A DNA stretch of 64,000 nt from Mesorhizobium sp. LSHC420B00 (GTDB taxonomy: Bacteria; Pseudomonadota; Alphaproteobacteria; Rhizobiales; Rhizobiaceae), in assembly GCF_000503055.1 (NCBI RefSeq), contig NZ_AYVY01000023.1:17459-81458 (forward strand). Direction: 5' to 3'. Shown here one piece after another: positions 1 through 8,379 of this stretch. The position numbers and the translations under genes are program-made. The notes beneath the pieces were generated by a model. It worked only from the letters and a program-made list of their open reading frames with translations. It was not told where the DNA came from and did no database searches. Each line of letters begins with the position of its first letter. The first letter of the stretch is position 1.

Positions 1-2253
1 CGGCACCTGCGGGATGATGTCGTAGCTGTTGGATTCGCGGTCGAATTGCGCCACCTCGGCGCCACCGACCAAGAGGGTCAGCGTCCGGCCGATATCGGCG
101 ATCGGCAGGTTGAGTGCCGCGGCGCGGTCGCGGTCGATCGTCACCGTCACTTGCGGCGCATCGTAGGACATCGAATTCTGCACGGCGAGGAAGCGACCGG
201 AGGCCTGCGCCTTGTTCTTGATGTTCTCGGCCGCCTCGTACACTTGGGAGGCCTCGCCGGTCGAGCGCACCACCATCGTGATTGGCAGGCCGCCGCCGGA
301 GCCGGGCAGTGTCGGCGGTGCGAAGACGAAAGCCTCGACGCCCGCCACCTTGGCAAGGCGGGCAGTGATGTCTTCCTGAAGTTCCTTCGAGCTGCGCGCG
401 CGCTCGGCCCAGTCCTTGAACGCAAAGCCGACGAAAGCGCTGTTCGTCGGGCCTTGGAACGCGACGGCGGAGAACCGCGCCCTGGTTTCGGGGATATCAT
501 TCACCAGCCCGAGAATCTGGTTCACATAGGTCTCGGTGTAGTCCGACGTCGCATAGCGCGGTGCGTTCACAATAGACAGCAAGAAGCCCTGGTCTTCTTC
601 CGGCGCCAGTTCGCTCGCGGTCTTGGTGAACATGAAGCCGGTCGTGGCGACCAGTGCGATGACGATCATCAGCGTCACCGGGCGATATTTCAGCGAGCCG
701 CTGACCAGCCGCTCATAGACGTTTTCGACGCGCCCGAACGTGTTGTCGACAATGCGCTGGAAGCGGCTGTGCGAGCCGGCCCTCAGGATGCGTGCCGACA
801 TCATCGGCGTGACGGTTAGGGCAACGACACCCGAAAGGACCACCGAGCCGGCAAGCGTCACTGCGAATTCGCGAAACAGTGCGCCTGTCAGGCCGCCGGT
901 GAAGGCCAGCGGCGCGAACACGGCGGCCAACGTTATCGTCATGGCGACGACGGCGGAAGAGATCTCCCGCATGCCGTTGAAAGCCGCCTGCATCGGCGAC
1001 AAGCCGTCTTCCTCCATGTGGCGGTGGATGTTTTCCACCACCACGATGGCATCGTCAACAACCAGTCCGATCGCCAGCACCATGGCCAGCAACGACAAAA
1101 GGTTGATCGAATAACCCAAAGAAAACAGCAGGAAACAGACGCCGATCAGCGACAGCGGAATGGTCACGATCGGCATCAGCACCGAGCGGAACGAGCCGAG
1201 GAAGAGCAGGATGACGACGATGACGATGGCGACCGCCTCGCCGATGGTCTTGAACACCTCCTCGATCGACGCGCTGATCTGCTCGGTCGAGTCATAGACG
1301 ATCTCGATCGTCATGCCGAGCGGCAGCGTCTCCTGGATCGTCGGCACAATCTTGTGGATCGCCGCCGCGGTGGTCAGTGGATTGGCGGCCGGCGTCGGAA
1401 AGATGGCGAGAAAGATGCCGGGCTTGCCGTTGAAGGTGACCCTGGTGTCGGTGTTCACCGCGGCGAGTTCGACGCGGGCCACGTCGCGCAGTCTCACCAC
1501 ATTGCCGTCTTTCGAGCGGAGCGGAAGGGCAGCGAAAGCCTCCGGCGTCTGCAGGGTCGAGCGAACCGTGATCGAGGAAGCCACATATTCGTTTTCGGTA
1601 TCGCCGGGCGCGGAGAGGAAATTCGATTCGTTAATGGCGGTCAGCACTTCCGCCGCCGTCACACCGCGCGCCGCCAGTTTGATCGGGTCGATCCAGACAC
1701 GCATCGAATATTCGGCGGCGCCGAAAATCTGCACGTCGGCAACACCTTCGACCGTCGACATACGCGGCCGCACGACGCGCTCGATATATTCGGTGAGCTG
1801 TTCCGGCGTCATGTTCGGGTTCTGCATCGAGATGTACATCATCGCGAACTGCTGGCCGGTGCCCTTGACGATCACCGGGTCTTTGGTTTCGTCCGGCAGA
1901 TCGCCGCGAACGCTCTGAACCTTCGACAGGACTTCGTTCAGCGCAACGTCGGGGTCGGAGCCGAGTTTCATCTGCACTGTCACGGTGCTGGATGACGGCC
2001 GGCTCGCCGACGTGACATAATCGATGTTTTCGGTCGAAGCGACAGCACGCGCGATCGGCGCGGAAATGAACCCCTGGATCAGGTCGGCGCTGGCGCCGGG
2101 ATAGGCCGTGGTGATCGTGATGGCCGTTTCTTCAACCTCTGGATACTGCCGGATCGAAAGGTTGAAGATGCCCTGAAAACCCAGAAGCAGGATCATGCAG
2201 GCAAGCACGGTCGAAAGGACCGGGCGGCGGATGAAGAGGTCGGAAAAGCTCAT
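1..2253 (-). CDS. RND-family multidrug efflux inner-membrane pump (partial, C-terminus outside window)
   Basis: This frame is open from the ATG at 2253 to the window edge, so 751 residues of a protein usually about 1,020-1,050 long are visible. RND pumps export drugs from the periplasm or inner leaflet using the proton gradient. The start MSFSDLFIRRPVLSTVLA is the typical first helix, followed by a periplasmic porter domain (QGFISAPIARAV region), the central helix bundle and the second porter domain. The paired aspartates of the proton relay are present in GLVVDDAIVV at residues 400-401. Its start codon overlaps the adaptor stop (ATGA), so it is the second gene of the operon. HAE1/MexF-type is the best family; the substrate is not readable from the sequence. 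Confidence 0.93.
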   Translation of the reverse strand, partial: MSFSDLFIRRPVLSTVLACMILLLGFQGIFNLSIRQYPEVEETAITITTAYPGASADLIQGFISAPIARAVASTENIDYVTSASRPSSSTVTVQMKLGSDPDVALNEVLSKVQSVRGDLPDETKDPVIVKGTGQQFAMMYISMQNPNMTPEQLTEYIERVVRPRMSTVEGVADVQIFGAAEYSMRVWIDPIKLAARGVTAAEVLTAINESNFLSAPGDTENEYVASSITVRSTLQTPEAFAALPLRSKDGNVVRLRDVARVELAAVNTDTRVTFNGKPGIFLAIFPTPAANPLTTAAAIHKIVPTIQETLPLGMTIEIVYDSTEQISASIEEVFKTIGEAVAIVIVVILLFLGSFRSVLMPIVTIPLSLIGVCFLLFSLGYSINLLSLLAMVLAIGLVVDDAIVVVENIHRHMEEDGLSPMQAAFNGMREISSAVVAMTITLAAVFAPLAFTGGLTGALFREFAVTLAGSVVLSGVVALTVTPMMSARILRAGSHSRFQRIVDNTFGRVENVYERLVSGSLKYRPVTLMIVIALVATTGFMFTKTASELAPEEDQGFLLSIVNAPRYATSDYTETYVNQILGLVNDIPETRARFSAVAFQGPTNSAFVGFAFKDWAERARSSKELQEDITARLAKVAGVEAFVFAPPTLPGSGGGLPITMVVRSTGEASQVYEAAENIKNKAQASGRFLAVQNSMSYDAPQVTVTIDRDRAAALNLPIADIGRTLTLLVGGAEVAQFDRESNSYDIIPQVP

Positions 2254-3527
2254 TGCTGGGCTGCCTGCTGGTTCCCCGGCTTGCTCGGATCGATCGTGTT
2301 GTCGACGGCAACGGACATGCCGTTGGAGAGCCGGTTCTGGCCGGCGGTAACGACTTCGTCGCCGGGCTGGATGCCTTCCAGGATCTCGACCAGGCCGGCG
2401 TTGTGGCGGCCTGGCTTGACGAACACCTGGGCGAGCACGAGCTGCGGCTTCTGTTCTTCCGCTGCCGGTTTGGCTTCCGCTGCCGGTTTGGCTGGGGTAG
2501 CGCCCGGCTTTTCTTCGGGTTTTGCCGCGGGTGCTTCGGCAGCGGGCTTGGCAGCATCCGCGGCTGGTTTTTCTTCCGGCTTTGCCTCGGGAGCCGCGCC
2601 GTTGACTTCTGCGGATTTGGCCGGGCGCACCACGAAGACGAAGTCACCGTACAGGCTGGAGGTCAGCGCAGTCTGCGGCAGCGCCAGCACGTTGTTCTCC
2701 TCCGGCAGTTCGACACGCACCTGGACGAACTGGCCGGGCGTCAGCTTGCCTTCAGGATTGGCGACCTCCGCCCTCACCGTCACCAGCCGGCTCGTCGGGT
2801 CGATCTTCGGATCGATACCGCGGATGCTGCCGGCGAACGGCATGTCGCCGCCGCCAATGCCCAGCCGCACCGTCTGTCCGATCTTCAGCAGCGGAAGCTG
2901 CTGCTCCGGCACGGTGAAATCGACACGCATCGTGTCCATGTCCTGCAAGGTCACCACGGCGGTGCCGGGTGTGAGATACTGGCCAATGTCGATTTTCGGA
3001 ATACCGACGGTGCCCTTGAAAGGGGCCGTCAACTGCTTTTGGTCGAGCACCGCTTGCAGCTTGTTTACCTGCGCGGAGGAGACCGATGCTGCCGCCTGCG
3101 CCGTGTCCAGCGTAGCGTCGGTGCCGACCCCGCGCTTCTGCAGCTCAAGAGCGCGCATCAGCGTCGTCTGGTCGGATGTGGCTTGCGCCTTCGACGCCAC
3201 GAGGTCGGCCCGCTCGACGGCATCGTCGAGCTGCAGCAGCACGGCGTTGGCGGCGACCTTCTGATTGGCATGAAACTGGATGTCCTTGACGATACCCGCG
3301 GTTTCGACGGTCAGGTCGACGCCGCGCACGGCACTGACAGTACCGATCGCCTCGACGCCGGGCGTCCAGGACATCGGTTTGACGATGACCGTCGACACGG
3401 TCGCGGCCGGCGGCTTCATGGTGGCGAAAAACTGTTTGATCGCATTGTCGCGGAACAGGTTGAAGCCGACGATGCCGCCGCACACCAGCACGAGCAGAAT
3501 GAAGGCGATGATGAAGCGCTTGATCAC
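2250..3527 (-). CDS. RND efflux periplasmic adaptor (membrane fusion protein, HlyD/AcrA family)
   Basis: This 425-residue adaptor links the inner-membrane pump to an outer-membrane channel. I chose the GTG at 3527 because GAGGGG lies 7 bases upstream and the protein then begins VIKRF followed by a hydrophobic anchor; a longer frame reaches 3614. The barrel-sandwich (lipoyl) and hairpin regions are visible, with VETAGIVKDIQF and GTVGIPKIDIGQYL flanking an Ala/Gln-rich helical hairpin, then a beta-barrel domain. An unusual Ala/Pro/Lys/Glu-rich stretch of about 60 residues (plus-strand 2450-2640) interrupts the membrane-proximal region. It overlaps the pump gene by 4 bases. No outer-membrane partner gene is within the window. 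Confidence 0.92.
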   Translation of the reverse strand: MIKRFIIAFILLVLVCGGIVGFNLFRDNAIKQFFATMKPPAATVSTVIVKPMSWTPGVEAIGTVSAVRGVDLTVETAGIVKDIQFHANQKVAANAVLLQLDDAVERADLVASKAQATSDQTTLMRALELQKRGVGTDATLDTAQAAASVSSAQVNKLQAVLDQKQLTAPFKGTVGIPKIDIGQYLTPGTAVVTLQDMDTMRVDFTVPEQQLPLLKIGQTVRLGIGGGDMPFAGSIRGIDPKIDPTSRLVTVRAEVANPEGKLTPGQFVQVRVELPEENNVLALPQTALTSSLYGDFVFVVRPAKSAEVNGAAPEAKPEEKPAADAAKPAAEAPAAKPEEKPGATPAKPAAEAKPAAEEQKPQLVLAQVFVKPGRHNAGLVEILEGIQPGDEVVTAGQNRLSNGMSVAVDNTIDPSKPGNQQAAQQ

Positions 3528-3623
3528 GAACAGTCCCCTCGGCCATGGCCCAGCATAACGGTCGGATGACCGGAACACATACCTGTGACTGGTCCCAATT
3601 TCAAATGACGGCAATCTTACTGT

Positions 3624-3637
3624 ACCGTCTGGACGGT
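3624..3637. promoter_or_regulatory. Palindromic operator between efflux operon and TetR gene
   Basis: ACCGTC-TG-GACGGT is an inverted repeat with 6-base arms between the divergent adaptor and TetR genes. On the minus strand a perfect -35 hexamer TTGACA (complement of 3640-3645) sits next to it, so the palindrome falls in the spacer of the efflux promoter; the matching -10 is weak. TetR proteins next to RND pumps usually repress them from such a site. Sequence is seen directly; binding is inferred. Confidence 0.6.
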
Positions 3638-3677
3638 CTTGTCAATTCCGCTTAAGCTAATGAATGGGGAACGATTG

Positions 3678-4214
3678 ATGAAGGCCCGCAGAACAAATTC
3701 GCGCGAGAAGATCCTCGCCGCCGCCGCCGACGTGGCGCGCGAGACGGGTCCCGGCAGCCTGTCGCTGGATGCGGTCGCCAGCCGTGCCGGCGTGTCGAAG
3801 GGTGGTCTTCTCTACAATTTCCCGACCAAGGCGAAATTGATGCAGGCGCTGGTGGAGGATTACCTCAGTGCGTTCCAACAGGCGCTTGAGGCCGCACGCA
3901 CGAACGGCGTCAGCGGTGAGAGCCCGCTTGCGGCCTATATCAGGCTTTCGGCCGAGCATGCCGAGGAGTCGAAACCGTCGGCGACCTGGATATTTTCGGC
4001 GATTGCCGAGGATCCCGATTTCCTGACGCCGATAAAATCGTTCAGGCGGCAAGTGTTCGAGCGGCTGAAGCAGGAGACGCCGAATCTCAAGGCGCTGCTG
4101 GTCTGCTATCTCGCTATCGAAGGGCTTCGCAGCATGAACCTGTTCGGTTCGGACATTCTCTCCGCCGACGAGCGCCGGTTGCTGATATCGACCCTGCTGG
4201 AGATCGCGGAATAG
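3678..4214 (+). CDS. TetR/AcrR-family transcriptional repressor of the efflux pump
   Basis: The 178-residue product has an N-terminal helix-turn-helix (SLDAVASRAGVSKGGLLYNF, about residues 28-47), the TetR signature, followed by an all-helical ligand domain of the TetR_C_6 kind. The ATG at 3678 is preferred because GGGGA lies 7 bases upstream; in-frame ATG 3660 and TTG 3639 are alternatives. It is divergent from the RND operon across the palindrome at 3624-3637, so it most likely represses the pump and itself. The ligand is unknown. Confidence 0.88.
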   Translation: MKARRTNSREKILAAAADVARETGPGSLSLDAVASRAGVSKGGLLYNFPTKAKLMQALVEDYLSAFQQALEAARTNGVSGESPLAAYIRLSAEHAEESKPSATWIFSAIAEDPDFLTPIKSFRRQVFERLKQETPNLKALLVCYLAIEGLRSMNLFGSDILSADERRLLISTLLEIAE

Positions 4215-4334
4215 ATCAGGAACCACCGTCCAGCACTATCTGCTCCAATCTCAAAGTGCTCTGCCGTCACACAGGCTTCATTGTGCCGACATAGCGTCCT
4301 CCCATTCTTTGCTGCAACGCAAGAGGAGTGGGGT

Positions 4335-5939
4335 ATGGTCGATATTGTTTCCAGCGAAGCAGGAATTCCAAGGCCGGAGCATCCGCTCGACCGGCCAAAC
4401 AGCACCGGCAAATGGTTTCTGCCGGCCTTTGCCGTCATCATCCTGGGCGGCCTTGCCTATGTCGGCTACGCGCTCAGCCAGGACCTGACCAGCACCGTCG
4501 CGGTGCCGTGGATTCTGCTTGGCCTGGCGCTGCTGATCGCGCTCGGCTTCGAATTCGTCAACGGTTTTCACGACACCGCCAATGCGGTGGCAACGGTGAT
4601 CTACACCCATTCCATGCCGGCCGAGCTTGCAGTGATGTGGTCCGGCTTTTTCAACTTCCTCGGCGTGCTCACCGCCAGCGGGGCGGTCGCCTTCGGCATT
4701 ATTTCGCTGTTACCGGTCGAACTGATCCTTCAGGTCGGATCGAGCTCCGGGCTGGCCATGGTCTTTGCGCTGCTGGTCGCAGCGATCATGTGGAACCTCG
4801 GAACCTGGTATCTCGGCCTGCCTGCCTCGAGCTCGCACACGCTGATCGGTTCGATCATCGGCGTCGGCCTCGCCAACCAGTTCACGGCGCCGGCCGGTTC
4901 CATCACCAGCGGCATCGACTGGTCGCAGGCAAGCAATGTCGGCCTGTCGCTTCTGATCTCGCCGCTGGTCGGGTTTTGCCTGGCTGGGCTGCTGCTTCTG
5001 GTGATGAAGCTGCTGGTCAGGAACCGCGAGCTTTACGAGGCGCCGAAGTCGAGCGCCCCGCCGCCGCTGTGGATCCGGGCGCTGCTTATCTTCACCTGCA
5101 CCGGCGTCAGCTTTGCCCACGGCTCCAATGACGGGCAAAAGGGCATGGGCCTCATCATGCTCATCCTGATCGGCGTGGTGCCGACCGCCTTCGCGCTGAA
5201 CCGCACGCCGGATATCAATTATCTCGAAGCCTACAAATCGGCGGCGACGCAGGTCGAAACGGTACTCGGCAAATACGTCAAGCCCGGCGTCGCCGTGACC
5301 GACGCGGCGACCGTGGTCGGTGACGCCGTTCGCACCAAGACCTGGAAGGACGAGACCACGCCTGCGCTGCAGAGCTTCATCCACGACACTAGCGCAATGT
5401 TGTCGCCCTATCCGTCCGTGGAAAAGCTGCCGACAACGCTGGTCAGCAACGCCCGCAACAACATCTATCTTATCGGTGAAGCGCTGAAACTGATCGACAA
5501 GAAGAAGCTGCTGCCGATGGAGGCCGACGACCTGAAGGCGGTGACGACCTATCACAAGGCGGTCGACAACGCGACGAAGTTCATCCCGCTCTGGGTCAAG
5601 GTCGCCATCGCGCTGGCGCTCGGCCTCGGCACCATGGTCGGCTGGAAGCGCATCGTCGTCACCGTCGGCGAGAAGATCGGCAAAAGCCATCTGACCTACG
5701 GCCAGGGTGCGTCCGCAGAGCTTGTTGCAATGGCGACCATCGCATCGGCCGACTATCTCGGCCTGCCGGTCTCGACCACCCATGTGCTGTCGTCGGGCGT
5801 TGCCGGCACCATGGCGGCGAACGGCTCGGGCCTGCAATGGTCGACAGTGCGCAACATGCTGATGGCCTGGATACTGACCCTTCCGGTCTCCATCTGTCTT
5901 GCCTTCGTGCTGTTCGTCATCTTCCGCCAGATATTCTGA
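4335..5939 (+). CDS. pit: Inorganic phosphate transporter, PiT family
   Basis: This 534-residue integral membrane protein imports phosphate (as metal phosphate) with protons at low affinity. The two family repeats are clear: GFEFVNGFHDTANAVATV near the N-terminus and FAHGSNDGQKGMGLI in the middle, plus the later LGLPVSTTHVLSSG. About twelve hydrophobic helices are visible, with a large hydrophilic loop (about residues 290-420) as in long bacterial PiT proteins. The ATG at 4335 has AGGAG 6 bases upstream; an in-frame extension to 4281 lacks a ribosome site. No PhoU-like partner gene is adjacent. Confidence 0.95.
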   Translation: MVDIVSSEAGIPRPEHPLDRPNSTGKWFLPAFAVIILGGLAYVGYALSQDLTSTVAVPWILLGLALLIALGFEFVNGFHDTANAVATVIYTHSMPAELAVMWSGFFNFLGVLTASGAVAFGIISLLPVELILQVGSSSGLAMVFALLVAAIMWNLGTWYLGLPASSSHTLIGSIIGVGLANQFTAPAGSITSGIDWSQASNVGLSLLISPLVGFCLAGLLLLVMKLLVRNRELYEAPKSSAPPPLWIRALLIFTCTGVSFAHGSNDGQKGMGLIMLILIGVVPTAFALNRTPDINYLEAYKSAATQVETVLGKYVKPGVAVTDAATVVGDAVRTKTWKDETTPALQSFIHDTSAMLSPYPSVEKLPTTLVSNARNNIYLIGEALKLIDKKKLLPMEADDLKAVTTYHKAVDNATKFIPLWVKVAIALALGLGTMVGWKRIVVTVGEKIGKSHLTYGQGASAELVAMATIASADYLGLPVSTTHVLSSGVAGTMAANGSGLQWSTVRNMLMAWILTLPVSICLAFVLFVIFRQIF

Positions 5940-5966
5940 GCGGGGATAGGACTTGGCCAGAATGTC

Positions 5967-5988
5967 GCGGCGCCGGCTCCGGCGCCGC
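5967..5988. terminator. Strong GC hairpin between pit and zntB-like gene
   Basis: A perfect inverted repeat (arms GCGGCGCCGG and CCGGCGCCGC, 2-base spacer) lies 28 bases after the pit stop. No U-run follows on either strand, so it is either a weak or factor-assisted terminator or a transcript-stabilising hairpin. Confidence 0.4.
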
Positions 5989-6023
5989 CCGGATCCTGAA
6001 CGTGCATTGTCTCGGCGGCGGCC

Positions 6024-7049
6024 ATGAATGACGCATCGCATCTGACATTGCTTGCCGCGGACGACCAGCATCATGCCCCCGGGCTGGTCTGGGCCTATCA
6101 TGCCGCTCCCGGCAAAGCTCCCGAATCGCTGGCGCCCCGGGACATAGAGGCCGCGCTGGCCTCACTGGACGGCTGGGTCTGGCTGCATGTCGACCTTGTC
6201 GACCGGCGCGCCCATTCCTGGGTCAGCCATGCCTGCGCGCTGCCGGCGTCGGCTCATGCAATCCTCGAAGGACATGAGGACAGCCTGGTGCTGGCGCATG
6301 AGAATGGCGTCGTCCACGGCATTTCCGCCGACCTGCATGGCGAGATCGCCCATCAGTCGACGACCATCGGCAGATTGCATTTTGCGGTCTCGGAGCGGCT
6401 GCTGGTCACCGGCCGGCGCCATCCGCTGGCGGCGGTGGAGGAAGTGCACACCGCCCTTGCCGCAGGGCTGCGGCCCGCCACAGCATTCGAGCTGTTCGAA
6501 ACGCTGGTCATGGCTTTTTGCAAGACCACCAGCCTGCGGCTCGCCGCGGCGACGAAGCGGCTCGATGCGGTCGAGGACCATCTCGTGACCGAGCGGCTTG
6601 CCGACGAAAGACGACAGCTGAAGGATGTGCGCCGCCTTGCCGTATCCTTGCATCGGCCGATCTCGGCCCTGGCAGCACTTTTCCAGGATGAAGACCGTTC
6701 CGCCTGGAACCTTTCCGCCGGCGCACATGAAGTTCTGCGCCGGCTTGCTGCCCGCCTGGAACGGCTCGACCGCGAGGTCGTCATGATCAACGACCGGGCA
6801 AGGCTGCTGCAGGAGGAGCTTGCGGCCGAGCTTGCCGACGAATCGAACCGCAGCCTCAAGGCGCTGGCAGTGATGAGCGCACTGCTTTTGCCGGGCACCC
6901 TGATCGTCGGCATATTCGGCATGAACACCGGCGGGCTGCCATTCACCGACAGCCCCAGCGGCTTCATCCTGGCGATGCTGCTGGCGGTCGGCGCGACCGG
7001 CCTGTTCTACTGGCTTCTACTGTGCGCCGGCGCCAAACTGCGGTTCTGA
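6024..7049 (+). CDS. zntB: CorA-family zinc transporter, ZntB-like
   Basis: The product has 341 residues: a long cytoplasmic N-terminal domain (WVWLHVDLVD region, then helices rich in Arg/Leu) and two C-terminal membrane helices. The first helix ends in the GMNTGG version of the CorA-family GMN selectivity motif and is followed by PFTDSPSGF, which is typical of ZntB rather than magnesium CorA. ZntB moves Zn2+ across the inner membrane. It follows pit on the same strand after an 84-base gap holding a hairpin. No metal-responsive operator was recognised. Confidence 0.87.
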   Translation: MNDASHLTLLAADDQHHAPGLVWAYHAAPGKAPESLAPRDIEAALASLDGWVWLHVDLVDRRAHSWVSHACALPASAHAILEGHEDSLVLAHENGVVHGISADLHGEIAHQSTTIGRLHFAVSERLLVTGRRHPLAAVEEVHTALAAGLRPATAFELFETLVMAFCKTTSLRLAAATKRLDAVEDHLVTERLADERRQLKDVRRLAVSLHRPISALAALFQDEDRSAWNLSAGAHEVLRRLAARLERLDREVVMINDRARLLQEELAAELADESNRSLKALAVMSALLLPGTLIVGIFGMNTGGLPFTDSPSGFILAMLLAVGATGLFYWLLLCAGAKLRF

Positions 7050-7125
7050 GGCCGACTAATGGCGGCGTTCGTTCGCCTGTATGCAAAGTACGGGCTGGCA
7101 CGTCGAAACCACGCCGTCCCGCCTT

Positions 7126-7204
7126 CCGAAAATCGGTTCCGATTTTCGGGCCGATGCGCTAGAGCCTTTCGGGATTGAACCGTGCCTTTAACCCGGAAAG
7201 GCTC
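7126..7204. repeat. Two-module palindromic intergenic repeat (rhizobial type)
   Basis: Module 1 (7126-7149) is CCGAAAATCGG-TT-CCGATTTTCGG, a perfect 11-base inverted repeat. Module 2 (7162-7204) has arms GAGCCTTTCGGG and CCCGGAAAGGCTC, complementary except for one bulged base. I recall near-identical palindromes scattered through Mesorhizobium intergenic DNA; that is recollection, not a search. The element sits just upstream of the carbonic anhydrase, and in RNA would form two hairpins in its leader. Confidence 0.7.
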
Positions 7205-7216
7205 CCGCCGCTGCCC

Positions 7217-7861
7217 ATGCCCCATCTTCCCGAGCATCTTCTCACCGGCTACCGCAATTTCATGAGTGGCCGCTATCTGACCGAAAGCGGGCGTTATCGC
7301 GCACTGGCCCGGGAAGGCCAGGCACCGGAAACTATGATCGTCGCGTGCTGCGATTCCCGCGCCGCGCCCGAAGCGATCTTCGATGCTGGGCCGGGCGAAC
7401 TGTTCGTGCTGCGCAATGTCGGCAATCTGGTGCCCCCCTATGCGCCCGACGATCAGTTCCACTCGACATCGGCAGCGCTCGAATTTGCCGTGCAGAGCCT
7501 CAAGGTCAAGAACATCGTGGTGATGGGCCACGGCCGCTGCGGCGGCATCCGCGCGGCACTCGACACCACGGCCGCGCCGTTGTCGCCGGGTGATTTCATC
7601 GGCAAATGGATGAGCCTGATCGCGCCGGCGGCCGAGACCGTATCGTCCAGCACCTTCATGACCGCGACCGAGCGCCAGACCGCGCTGGAGCGCATATCGA
7701 TCCGATATTCCATCGCCAATCTGCGTACCTTCCCTTGCGTCTCGATCCTCGAAGGCAAGGGGCGGCTATCGCTGCACGGCGCCTGGTTCGATATTTCGAC
7801 CGGTGAGCTTTGGGTGATGAACAAGGAGACCGGCGATTTCGAGCGGCCGGAGACGGAGTAG
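7217..7861 (+). CDS. Beta-class carbonic anhydrase
   Basis: This 214-residue cytoplasmic enzyme interconverts CO2 and bicarbonate at a zinc centre. The zinc ligands and catalytic dyad are present: CDSR (Cys45, Asp46, Arg48), His105 and Cys108 in GHGRCGGI. The ATG at 7217 gives the family start MPHLPEHLLTGYRNFM; an in-frame TTG at 7175 lies inside a palindromic repeat and is unlikely. It is followed after 11 bases by a small exported protein on the same strand. Length is normal for plant-type beta enzymes of rhizobia. Confidence 0.93.
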   Translation: MPHLPEHLLTGYRNFMSGRYLTESGRYRALAREGQAPETMIVACCDSRAAPEAIFDAGPGELFVLRNVGNLVPPYAPDDQFHSTSAALEFAVQSLKVKNIVVMGHGRCGGIRAALDTTAAPLSPGDFIGKWMSLIAPAAETVSSSTFMTATERQTALERISIRYSIANLRTFPCVSILEGKGRLSLHGAWFDISTGELWVMNKETGDFERPETE

Positions 7862-7872
7862 GAGACAAGGGC

Positions 7873-8283
7873 ATGGTGCGAATTCCGGTCGCGTTCGCGG
7901 CGGCAGCACTGCTGTGCTCGGCAGATTTCGCCCGCGCCGACGACAGCGCGATCATCGACCGCTGGTATTCGGCACTGCTCGTCGCCGACCGCACCGAATT
8001 GTCGGACCTGCTCGCCGACGACGTCCGCATCAAGCTCGACGACCTCGGCGTCGTGCAAAGCAAGCAGGAATTCATCGCTTCGATCGCCGAGTGGCAAGGC
8101 GCCGTCGCCGGCGCCGAAATCCGCCACCGGATCGAGAAGACCGAGGGCGGCGTCACCACTGTGATCGCCTGCTATGATTTTCCCAGCAACGACATGCTGA
8201 TGCAGGAGACCTTTGCGGTCGCCAACGACCAGATCACCGCCAGTTCGCAAGCCGCGATCGCGGAAAACTGCGACGGCTACTGA
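7873..8283 (+). CDS. Small exported NTF2/SnoaL-like protein of unknown function
   Basis: The 136-residue product starts at an ATG with GGAG 8 bases upstream. It has a signal peptide (MVRIPVAFAAAALLCSADFARA, cleaved before DD) and a mature part of about 115 residues reading IIDRWYSALLVADRTELSDLL then alternating strands, the pattern of an NTF2-like cone fold (nuclear transport factor 2 / SnoaL superfamily). I see no catalytic signature. It lies 11 bases after the carbonic anhydrase and may be cotranscribed with it. Function unknown. Confidence 0.75.
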   Translation: MVRIPVAFAAAALLCSADFARADDSAIIDRWYSALLVADRTELSDLLADDVRIKLDDLGVVQSKQEFIASIAEWQGAVAGAEIRHRIEKTEGGVTTVIACYDFPSNDMLMQETFAVANDQITASSQAAIAENCDGY

Positions 8284-8379
8284 GGAAATCATGAACGGGG
8301 CGTGCTGTTGCGTGGAGCCGGCCGGCGTCCTACATCGGTGACGATCCGCCTCCTCCCGCCATCCAGCGAAAGTTTGCCC

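Noticed and set aside
46..1995. Several long plus-strand frames opposite the RND pump
   Set aside because: They are Arg/His-rich shadows of the minus-strand pump gene, which has clear conserved motifs and continues past the window edge.
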